Assembly: GCF_011075055.1 (NCBI RefSeq)
Contig: NC_058153.1
Coordinates: 6,944,001 to 7,008,000 of the forward strand
Origin: Mangifera indica
Taxonomy: Eukaryota > Streptophyta > Magnoliopsida > Sapindales > Anacardiaceae
DNA: 64,000 bases
Direction of reading: 5' to 3'
Part shown: positions 1 to 10,263 of the stretch, in pieces
How positions within the stretch are numbered: position 1 is the stretch's first letter
How the letters are laid out: every line of letters starts with the position of its first letter
Translations under genes and position numbers: made by a program
The notes under the pieces: generated by a model
Told to the model about the DNA's origin: nothing
What the model saw: only the letters and a program-made list of their open reading frames with translations
Databases searched by the model: none

Positions 1-541
1 GATCAACGGCCTAATGTAAGGTATCCAAACCCCAACCATAAGGATATCTCTACAATGCTAATTTGTAGAAATACTTTGATTTATAAGTCAACTTTCTCTT
101 AGAAAGAGGGTATGGATGCCTTGCATGAGGAAACTAAACCCTAAACTCAAGCCATTTTTTGTCATATGGATGCCTTTATGAGCTACATAACGACTCCTTA
201 TAAGGATCAAAGACCAAAACATAGATTTATTGACGTATAACATCTTTAATCAAGAAGCAAGCACAAAGATTACTTCTTTGAGTAGAAAATAATTAGATCC
301 TCTTTAATTAAGCAGGGAAATCATACATTGAAGGAGTTCTCTTATGAAGGTAATTTATAGAAGAACATATTTAGAGGACATTATAAATTTTAATGGAATT
401 CAAAGTATGATTACAAAAGTGGCTTGAAACAATCACAATTTCTCTTTCTATGACAAAAATGGTTTGAGTTTAGGGCTTAGCCGCTTGATTTACAACATCT
501 ATCGTTTTTGTTGTAAAACCACTTAGTCATTATAGGGATGT
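1..541. other. Unassigned intergenic stretch
   Basis: No ORF of useful length, no recognisable protein similarity in six frames and no clear repeat ends were seen. Short open stretches on the + strand are broken by stops. It may be the decayed interior of a transposable element, since an LTR-like sequence starts directly after it, but nothing visible proves that. Confidence 0.3.
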
Positions 542-2600
542 CTGTAATACCCTCAGGTATGTTTCAAGGGTATTTACATCTTTTGACCTTGTTTTGAGAT
601 ATTTCCAATTTTATATATATATATAAAGAATTATAAAAAAGATAAAGATAAAGAGATAAATATGCATATAAAAAAAGAAAAGACAAAAAAAGGAAACTTT
701 AAGCCTTTTCCATCATCTTCTCCAGTCCATTCCAGTAGCTAGCCTTCTTCATGTTGTTTTCTTTTGTTTTATGAAGGAAAATGAAGGAATTGAAAGAGTT
801 TTGGAAGATAAAATAAGAAGAGAAAAAAAGGAAGCACTTTGGAAGCCTTGGTAACCAAAGGATCTTCTTCCTTTCCTTTTACCTATGTTTATATATATTT
901 GATGCATGTTATATGAATATCTTAGTGTGTTTTGGTGTTGATTTAAAGTGGTTTTGCTGATAAAGGAAGCAAGATAAGGAAGAGGGAACTAACTTACAAA
1001 GATTGACTTGAAACAAGGTAAGAGGTATTATCCTTGATATATTGCATGTTTTAGACTTTTGGTTCATTGGCTCTATGTTATAAATGATGATTTTGGAGTG
1101 AGAAATGTTGTTTTGCCATTTGGGGTATCTATAGGCGTCTTTTTCTTCGTCGCCATTTCGATCGATTCTGATGCTGATGGCATCGAAACTTGGAACGATA
1201 TGCCTTAACGTCGCCTGGGCTATAAAAGCCCTATGGTGTAGTCGTTAGAAAATCACTGGAAGAAGGCTAATTAGAAAGACAAAAAATTTAGGGTTTATAC
1301 GCAGAATCGGGTCAAAATTAGTTTGGAAAAACCCGATTACTCGACCTAATGGTCAACAGGTTAGTCTAGACCTGTTGGTCAATGGGTCAACTTGTTGACT
1401 CACCCTGAACCGATCAATGCCCATAGAGTCAACCCGTTGACTCACCACTACCATTGATTGACGCGTGTAGGCACATGACAACTAGTTTTTGGCATGTGAC
1501 GGCGCGTGTGCACGCGTGACAACCTTATTTCAGCACGTAACGGTGCGTTTGACTCATTCTTGGCGCGTGAAGGTGAGTGCAGATATATATACGACGTGTA
1601 GAGGCGTGTGTGACGTCAATTTGGCACTTGAAAGATTGTATGGGATTATTTTGGCGAGTGGTAGCACGTGAAAACCCATTTCCAACACGTCTTGGCCCGT
1701 GAATTCTATTTTCGAATCCTTGGAAGTTATGTAGTACTCGGATCTATATATGAGATGTGTTCCATGGGTCTTACGACGCATAATGACATGTAATATCTTA
1801 TTCCGACTCCCGAAAACACATATTGGTGTTTTGAAATACATGTTTCTACTTCATGCAAGTTTGTTGACTAGAGACCATTGCATTGCATGTCGAAACTATT
1901 AATACTCTGTTGAATTCTCTTAATTGAAAAAGAGAGAATATCCATGCATGAATATGAGCTCCGTAATCACTGATCTTATTCGGGACAAGAATTTGAAACT
2001 TTTTGGGACTGAGTGGATTCATTACAACTTGCTATAGAGCGACGCTTAGTAATGTACGAGAGAATATCCATTTGTTTATCATTATTCCCAAAACTAACGT
2101 AATGCGAGGTATTTGACCTAACGCAAATGTAATAGAGACTTTATCATGGATAAAGTGACTCAAAGATCAATACAAGTTGATGAAATGGTCCTAATCAAAA
2201 TAAATGATGCATTCGTTGTATCATATATATTAGTTAAGTGTGTGAATTCTGAGATTAGTAGAATTTAATGAAATTCTTATCCAGAATTAATATTGGCACA
2301 AGTAGATTAAAGTTTAAAATGTCAAGCATTTGTGTCATGGAAGATGATTGGGAATATAATGAATTTTCGATTCTGTGTCTTATGTGAGATATTTTAAAAT
2401 TTCAATGCGTAATTGCGACAATTGATGTGTATTTTGATTGCATTGATGGCGTTGTGTCTAATACATAGTTTCTGTGATCTAGTTAACCATAGTATTTAGC
2501 TTCCAAGTGTAGGTTGCTCGCGAGGCTGCACGACACATTTGCAAGTATGAAACGTACTGCTATATGGGATTTTTGTGACTAAGTATTTGATTCGGATCTT
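542..2600 (+). repeat. LTR-like noncoding repeat
   Basis: The segment opens with tgtaataccctcagg, which resembles the TGTAACACCC start common to LTRs of plant Ty3/gypsy chromoviruses. It continues with AT-rich sequence, a run of GGTCAAC/GTTGACTC motifs (about 1340-1470) and repeated GCGTG motifs (about 1460-1690), a composition I associate with such LTRs. There is no coding potential. No partner LTR is visible, so it could be a solo LTR or a decayed terminus. Both ends are approximate. Confidence 0.35.
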
Positions 2601-2611
2601 CCATCATGTGT

Positions 2612-2995
2612 GAGTGGGAGATATTAGATATGGGTGCACCTATGACAGGTTGACCCGATTCGGTTTAATATAACTGTCATGAGCAGTTATGAGAAGGAGT
2701 TAGAAGGTAGTTGGACATATATAAATTGTCCAAACTGTCTCTTCAATAAATATAACATTATTATTAAAAGGAAGCACAATTCTCTCTCATTTCTTCTCCT
2801 ACAAATCAATGCATAGATTCTATCTCCCAATTGGAAATCAGTACGTAGGTAAATGACGTCATGAAAATAGACTAACGTCAATACCTCGTGCGGTATTCGA
2901 AGATGCTTCATCAAAAAATTGAAACGGGTACGCAAATTTGTATTTACAGATTTCACAGAATTTGATCTTGACATATTTAATTATTTCCAACATGT
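2612..2995 (+). repeat. Possible LTR after a purine-rich tract
   Basis: A purine-rich gtgagtgggagata (about 2610-2624) resembles a polypurine tract. It is followed by about 370 bp of noncoding sequence ending in ttatttccaacatg, and terminal TG/CA-like ends are plausible. No second copy is in the window. Nearby open frames are short and match nothing I recognise. Confidence 0.22.
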
Positions 2996-3144
2996 TCAAT
3001 TCAAAATAAAATAGTCATTACAAAAGAGTATTTAAAAAGTCAAAAAGAAAAAAGGATTATATAATGATAATGATGACATTTAAGAAATTTGTCCTTATCA
3101 ATCTATAAGTTCCTTTAAAGGAAAAAGAAAAAAAAATGTTGGAA

Positions 3145-4090
3145 CTAAGGTTGAATTTGAGTCAAGCTGAGCTTGAACTCAATCGAGTTCAAACTCAGCT
3201 CAATTAATAAATAGCTGAGCCCGAGCCTGAGCTAGAGCTTGGTGAGCTAAGAAATAGGTTGTTTGAACTCAAACTTTCAAGTGAGTGAGCTACTGGTAGC
3301 TGCTCACGAGCTCGCCGCTAACTGAAATTGCCATTATCAAAGCTTTATATTGATACAGAACAACGACACATAAATGAATGAAAATGTGTGAGTATGAACT
3401 AAAGAGAAAAAGATGTTATGTGACTGGAACAAGTCAAACTGTTGAATACCATTGTCGATTGAAACTGATGTCATCAAACGTCTGAGTCTGGAATACTGAG
3501 TAAATGCACGAGGATGGAGATGGAGTGAACTCGAAAGAAGACCAAAAAACCAGAAGACTAAAGAAGAAGCTGAAAGCATGCATTAATTAAAGGGAAAGTC
3601 TTTTTTCCCTTTGACCAATGTGCTTGAAAATGAAGAAAAGAAGGCCAAAAGATTAAAGAAGAAACTGAAATAGAGAAGAGAAGGCCAGAAGATTGAAGAG
3701 CTGAAACGTGTACATTAATTGAAGGAGGGAAAATCTTTTTTCTTTTGCTCAATGTGCATTAATTGAATAAGGGAAAGTGACCAATATGCGTTAATTAGAG
3801 GTAGGAAAGTATTTTTTTCTTTGAACAATATGGGTGAAGGTTGAAGAGGCAAAAGAAAACTTTTCCTTCTAATTAAAAATTTTAAAGTGAAATGCACTAT
3901 TCAGTTTAAAATTATTATTATGACACAAGTAGCTTGGATCGCAAGTCGTATGATCTACTCAAGCTTGAGGTCAAGCTCGTTTATATTGACATGTAAAGCT
4001 TGAGCTCGAGCTTGAGTTCTTTTATATGGAGATTATTTGAGCCAAGCTTGAGTTCGAGCTTAAATAAACTCAGTTTGAATTCAGCCCTAG
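3145..4090. mobile_element. TIR element with AGCTCGAG-rich ends (non-autonomous DNA transposon-like)
   Basis: The left end reads ctaaggttgaatttgag and the reverse complement of the right end reads ctagggctgaattcaaac, an imperfect terminal inverted repeat. Both subterminal regions are dense in GAGCTTGAACTC/AGCTCGAGC motifs in opposite orientations (3165-3320 and 3935-4075). No target-site duplication could be fixed and no transposase is encoded inside. Related AGCTTGAACTC sequence occurs in the PRCC intron (about 36985-37215). The class II assignment is inferred from the ends alone. Confidence 0.45.
3560..3835. repeat. Degenerate tandem repeats inside the TIR element
   Basis: Three diverged copies of a unit built on cattaatt, then aagggaaagtctttttt, then tttgaccaatgtgc start near 3580, 3712 and 3787. 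AAGAAGGCCA(A/G)AAGATT repeats sit between them. Spacing is irregular (about 130 and 75 bp), so this is old and partly deleted. No coding frame is kept across the copies. Confidence 0.45.
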
Positions 4091-4216
4091 TTACAATTGA
4101 AGCATATTTCAAAATGCCTTGATATCAAGACTTGCACGCAAAGTCAAGAAAGATGACATGATATTGACATGATAATTACCTTATGATTTTACAATGTATG
4201 CATTCCTATAAATGTA

Positions 4217-5720
4217 ATGAATTCTCCTTTTTATCAAACTGCAATAAGTAAGATAATAAACATGGGTTATGGAAGTCCTTCTTATCATGCTTTAAGTGTG
4301 AATTTGTTGAAAATTATTAAGCAATATGTAAAGTTGATTATTGACTCTTTTCGAAGCATTAGAGTTGAAACAGGTTATTCCATAGTGGGCAATAGGTGGA
4401 CAGATACTAGATAAAGGTCTTTTAATCAATTTCTTAGTGTATTGTTCTTAAGGGATTACATTTGTCAAATAAATTGATGTTTTAGCTTTCTTCACAAATG
4501 TAAATACTTTGTAATTTGTTTGCAGATTTTGTTAAATGGGTTAGTCCTTGAAATGTAGTTCATATGGTGATTGATAATGAAGCGAACTACAAAGTTGCAG
4601 GAAATAAACTTATTGAAAGATTTCCTCACGTTACTCAGTCACCATACGTAGCTCATTGCATTAATTTAATAATAAAGGACATAGGAGAAATGCCTTAGGT
4701 GCAAAGTTTGGTTAATCTTGCTTTGAATGTACAATATTTATTTATAATCATAAATAAACTTTGAATTGGTTAAGAAAAAGACTTGATTGGACATAAATTA
4801 TTTGTTCTAGAGCCACTCACTTTGCCGCTAACTTTATTTATTTGAAATTTACATGATTATAAAGATGATTTTCAAGCTCTAATTATTAATATGGATTACA
4901 ACAAATTTTTGAAGATGCAAAAGGGTAAAAAAGTTAAACAAATTATTCATGATGAAAATTTTTGAAATAATTGCTTGATCATAGCAAGGATTATGATTCC
5001 ATTGATGCGCCTTTTACACATTTGTGATTTTGATGAAAAACTTGCTTTGTGTTACGTTTACAAAAGGATGCATGAGACATACTTGGGTATTAAGAAATTG
5101 TTTAAAAATATGAAGCATTTGTACAAACCGCACACCAACACTATAAATGATAGATGATATAGAATATTGCGTCAAAATCTTTATGTTGCAATGTATTTGT
5201 TAAACCTAGCTTTTTAATATGGTCAAGATAATTTTTGCAAAAAACCAGAGGTTATACGTGAGTTGACAAAGTTGTTAGATAAAACAAAGTTATATCAAGA
5301 GTGTTCGGAAAACTTTTCTTATTTAATAGCTTATATTAGTTGCAAGAATACTCAACCTAATAAGAACTAAAATTTATCTATTACCTAACAATATGCTTAA
5401 ATTTTTAATCTTATTTTTAATTTCTTTTACAAAATGATTAGTTGTTTGATCTTTCAAGTTATTCTTAATCTTCAATTATTTTTTTTATTATTTTATTTTT
5501 TAATGAAAGATGAGTAGTGGAGATTATTGTGTTATGATACTCCAAATTTACAAAAGTTAGGGATAAAAATCTTAGCCAAACAGCTTATTCTTTAGATGTA
5601 AACAAATTTGGAGTGTATTTGAATGTATGCATATGAAAAAAGAAATAGACTAGTGCACCAAAGATTTAAGAATATATTCTATGTTCATTATAATTTGCTT
5701 TTGCATTTGCAAGATAGGTA
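4217..5720 (+). pseudogene. Decayed hAT-family transposase (DUF659-like, with C-terminal dimerisation motif)
   Basis: Fragments in order match plant hAT-like transposases. At 4217-4414 there is an NSPFYQ...GYGSPSYH segment followed by NRWTDTR, equivalent to the usual DGWTD. At about 4560-4710 there is VIDNEANYKVAGNKLIERFP and then a VAHCINLIIKDIGE motif, which carries the second acidic catalytic region. At about 4975-5157 an open stretch contains a middle segment. At about 5511-5650 a WW...DTPNLQKLGIKIL motif and a WSVFECMHMKK motif correspond to the hAT dimerisation domain. Stops and frame changes interrupt it throughout, so it is inactive. It lies upstream of LIG4 in the same orientation. 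Its element ends are not identified. Confidence 0.72.
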
Positions 5721-6607
5721 TGAAAAATTAAATTTCTTTTCTTATGAGATTTTTGCATGTTTTTATATATGTATATATTTTTATTAGGTTTACTAATAAA
5801 AATGATATTTTTATATCAATTTATAGAGTTATATCTTCTAAGAAGTCATAAGATCTCATGAAGTATAAACTAATTGATAAAATAAAGTTTTGGATTGTGG
5901 AGAAAGAGGAATAAGAAGAATTAAAGTATGATGAGTTAGATAATATACTTGATTAAGAATATCCAAAACATATTGAAAACTCATATTCTTATATTTCTAC
6001 ACGTTGGTTTGAATTTAAAAAGTTTCTTAAGTTCGTATGTAACTTAAATTTATTTTAAATTATAATTTTATTATATATTTATATATAATGAAAATGATAA
6101 AGTAATGATGATGAAGAGTGGTTAGAGTGTCTATTACGATCTTAATTAAATTAATAATAAAATTAATAATTAATTTTTTTATCTCTATAATAGAGTGTAA
6201 ATTATTTGATTAATATATTTGGAATTATATTTTATTTTTTTAAATTTACTTGATTAAAATTTATATTTAAAAGAAACAAATATAATTGGTTGTTATTGAT
6301 AATTGTACAGAATTGTTTTGAGTTAAGGGAGATTGTTAGATTTTTAAATTTAGAGAGAGAAATATAATAACTTTTATTTTTTTAATATTTTAAAAAATTT
6401 TAATAAAATAATAAATATTTAAATTTTAAAAAATTAATAAATATGTGTTTGGTTTTCCACTGGATCTGAGAGGGGATAAGTCTTTTTAACATGATATTGT
6501 TTGATACTTAGTGAGAAGCCTTCGCGATAACTAATTACATTTATTAATAATCATTAAATTATTGATTTTGAGCTTGCAACACACGCCTTCGTCTCGGAGA
6601 CAACGGA
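5721..6607. other. AT-rich intergenic region upstream of LIG4
   Basis: The segment is very AT-rich (notably 6050-6440) with no coding frame and no recognised repeat ends. It should contain the LIG4 promoter and transcription start, but no TATA box or start site stands out from the AT background. The left part could still belong to the hAT remnant. Confidence 0.4.
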
Positions 6608-6646
6608 ATGCCACCGAAACAAAACATAGATATGAATTGGTATTGA
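6608..6646 (+). CDS. Possible upstream ORF in the LIG4 leader
   Basis: An ATG at 6608 opens a 12-codon frame (MPPKQNIDMNWY) ending in TGA at 6644-6646, 50 bp before the LIG4 start. It is out of frame with LIG4. Whether it lies in the transcript depends on an unknown transcription start. If it does, it could modestly reduce LIG4 translation. This is purely inferred from position. Confidence 0.25.
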   Translation: MPPKQNIDMNWY

Positions 6647-6696
6647 CTAAACGGCAAGACACTCCCTCTTCTCCATCTCCCTCTTCTGGCTTCAAA

Positions 6697-9600
6697 ATGA
6701 GCAAGACCGAGCAAACAAAAGTGAGCGTTTTGGTGAGTCTCTTCAACTGGATACAGAAAACTAAACCGTCGCTCAAAAAACGCTCCAAGTTTCGCAAGTT
6801 CCTCGACACCTTCTGCGACTCCTCCGATTACTTCAGCGCTTTGCGCCTCATCCTCCCCTCATTGGACCGAGAACGAGGCAGTTATGGCCTCAAGGAGTCA
6901 GTGCTTGCCACGAGTCTCATCGACGCCCTCGGCATGTCCAGAGACTCTCAAGACGCAATTCGCCTTATCAATTGGCGCAAAGGAGCCGGAGCCGCCAATG
7001 CCGGCAATTTCCCCTTGGTTGCCGCCGAGGTCTGTTTCTGCATCATTTTTTTTCTTTATGATTATGTGAATAATAGTGCACATTCAAACTTATACCGATT
7101 AATTTATGTCAACTGATGATTTTTGGCTGCTATAATTGATATTAAGTATTTTGAAAGCGCTTTTATCGCTGTTTCGAAGCGTGGAATTGGGCTCAGAAAA
7201 CAATTTGGTAGTTTTTTTGGTCATGTGCTTTATAAATGTCGGTCTAGAAGCTTTCTATGATCACACAAGCACATGAAATGCAAAGTGCTTTCACTGGAAA
7301 ATTCTTTCTTTTGCATATTCATTGATATTATCACCCTTGGCAGCAGTCACTTTCGGGTTTAGGTGATATTATCATATTACGGGTAGTTAGTGTTTGATTG
7401 AACGTTTAACAGATCATTGTCAATTTGAGCTTTATCTTTGACATTAATGAGAAGTCAACAGTAAAATGTCTTACTTTAGAATATATATTCCAATTTGGGT
7501 ATATCGATTTTTAACTAATTACATTTTGTAAAGCAGGTTCTCCATCGTAGGCAAGGAATGATATCTGGTGGACTGACAATTAAGGAATTAAATGATTTGC
7601 TTGATCGCTTGGCTTCAAGTGAAAATAGGTATATCACTTTGCTGTACTAATCCAATAATAAGAGATATCAATTATTAATATTTTTGAATGCAGGCATACT
7701 TCTGTGATAGTGGTAAATGATGCTCTATATTTTTAATGGTTGTAGTGCTGTACATTCTTGAACTTCCCTCAATTGTAACCAACCTCAGTACTTAAGTTGA
7801 GGTGTTTCCTTGGATAAATTGATAAAATATAGGTAATCTATGCCATTGGCAGGTATTAAATGTCTTTAAATTTGCTGAGGCATTCAATCACCAATTTTTA
7901 TACAGGTCCATTTTTTTTTTTTTCTCTTTTCCCTTCCTCTTAGCCATATTTAACTGATTGTTTTGTTGACTTAAGTGTCAATGTATCAGGTCGATCTTGG
8001 CATAGTGTGATAATGTCTTGTAGCTACCTCTTCTAAAAGTTTGTATTTGCTTTGAATGAGGAAGTCTTAGGCATATTTTCGTTAGAGATTGCTCAAAAGC
8101 TAGCTTCATAATGATGTTTAAAGTTTGTTTTGGAATGCATTCTTTTGCTTTTAGTTTATGCCTGCGACACCAAATGTTAAGCTTTTAGGAAGTGTGCTTT
8201 CAAGCTTTTTGATCCCTTTTTTTTTATTTTCATCTTTAACAACTATGGCCAAAGGGCAGAGAAGATTTCAGTTCTATCTACTCTGATTAAGAAGACAAAT
8301 GCAATGGAAATGAAGTGGATTATCATGATAATTTTAAAAGGTGCTTATTTCTGCCCATCCACATGCATGCTTTTTTAAACCTTTTCTGATCCTATTATGC
8401 TACCTTCAAAGATGTGGAATTTCTTTTTTGTAGATCTGAAGTTGGGAATTAGTGAAAAGAGCATTTTTCATGAATTTCATCCGGATGCTGAAGACTTGTT
8501 CAATGTCACATGTGACTTAAAATTAGTTTGTGATAAGCTAAAGGATCGAAGTCAACGACATAAAAGGCAGGTTTGTTTCAGACACTCAAATCTTTCTATG
8601 TAGTTCTTTTTAAGCTTGCAATGCTTTAGAATAAGGGATGGCAAATACTTGCTTTTTGTCTATCATTTTTTTTTAATATTTCTTGGGAAATTGCAAACAT
8701 GGAGGACCAATAATCCTCTTCAAAAGGCCGAAGCATGCAAATGGGAAGAACGATTCAAATTTGTGCTAAGATAGATTCACATTCTATGTAAAAGAGAAAG
8801 AAAAGGTATTGTAATTCTTTAGAAATGAAAACTTTTCATCATTTTTGTAGAGATTTAAATGGGGAGTAATACAAGAATTTCTTTATACATTGGCCTAAAT
8901 ATGAATCAATATCACCACATTTGAATCTTTTCCATGTACTTGAAGCCCATTAATATATTGAATTACATCGTTCCATTGATTACAAAGGACAATCCTGGGG
9001 CCATTCAACCAAAAGAGTCAATATGAATGAAAAAGGAAGATAAGGTTCTCCTTGTTCCCAAACTGTCTAAGTACCAGCCTTACATCTTGGATGCCCCTCA
9101 GTGAAGGCTGGGGAGTTCTTACATGTTAGGTAGATACAAATTTATTTTCTTCTTCTGCTACCAAAGTCTTTTGCTTGCAAGATGAAGCCCAAGTGCCTCC
9201 AGTCTAAATGGTTTCAGGGTTCATCAGAGTCAAGCTTTAGAACTAAATCTTCTCTTTCCTTTTACTTTCCTCTGCAGATTCATTAGCTAATTAAGCGTCA
9301 AAAGCTTTTTCACTGATGATAAAAGCTAAGCGGTGTATTATCCAAAAGTTCTTCAATCTAAGAGATAGCACTTTGGCAATCGCTTTATACAAATTCAAAA
9401 CAAGAGTATAAGATTACAATTCGTAATAATCAAAGAATCTTGCCTCTTCACTTTAGGCTGAGTATTGGTTTTGTAGGTAAAGGGAAAAGAAAAAAGATTG
9501 TAGGAAATCTCTGAGAAAAAACACCTAAAGGATCATTTTTGCCATTTGATGGAAATAATTAATAGAGGGGGAGGAAGAAGGATGAGCATCTCTTAAAGCT

Positions 9601-10263
9601 CACAAAATCCAATCAATCTGTTTGTAAATAAGAGAGGGGCTGAAATAATGAGGCCATGCCAGGGGGGAGACATGCTTTATTCAACCCTTCGCTAAAACGT
9701 TACAAATATGGGTTCATGCATGTAATTTCCTGTGTATAATTGTTTAAGATTTTAGTTTCTCTTACATATTCTATTTGTAAATACCAAATTGTTAAAACAC
9801 CATAATTCTTCTTACTTTTCCCTTTTCACTTTTTCCTCTTTCCCACCTTTCAATAGAACAACTGGGATGAAGGATGGTTCCTCTTACCTTTTTTCAGTTT
9901 TCCTTTCTTTAATTCTCCAGCTTAAGTGTTAAAAATGAAGTGTAATTCATTTAGCAAGATGAACCTTATACTGTAATCACGAGTCAAAGGTATCTGTTCT
10001 TGAGGTGTCTTAAAATGTTTTTTGAAATCACTTAAGGAGCTAATGTTTGTTAATTGTTTAAAGATGGAGTAGCATCAGTTTCTATTTAAGCTTTTTGGCT
10101 GAGAAAAGTTTATATCTCTTAGGATCTTTGCATTTCTATTAAACTTATATTTCTGACTTTAAGTAACTCTTCTTTATTATAATTCTAGGACATTGAAGTT
10201 GGGAAAGCTGTACGCCCTCAGCTAGCTCTGAGAGTTAGTGATGCACATGCTGCATGGAAAAAG
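6697..10263 (+). other. LIG4: LIG4 exons 1-5: N-terminal DNA-binding domain
   Basis: Exons 1-5 encode residues 1-241. Landmarks are [20 protein letters not shown] near the start, then [18 protein letters not shown], then [20 protein letters not shown] (exon 2), [20 protein letters not shown] (exons 3-4), [20 protein letters not shown] (exon 4) and [10 protein letters not shown] (exon 5). These are the conserved blocks of the all-helical domain that wraps DNA in eukaryotic ligases. Exon junctions keep codons whole: exon 2 ends in AG and exon 3 supplies G for Arg; exon 3 ends in G and exon 4 supplies AT for Asp. Intron 4 (8571-10188) is 1.6 kb with no recognisable repeat. Confidence 0.9.

Noticed and set aside
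6562..7116. Longer + strand ORF starting before the LIG4 ATG
   Set aside because: The frame opens with TTG at 6562, not ATG, and runs past the exon 1 donor into intron sequence. The family start is the ATG at 6697.
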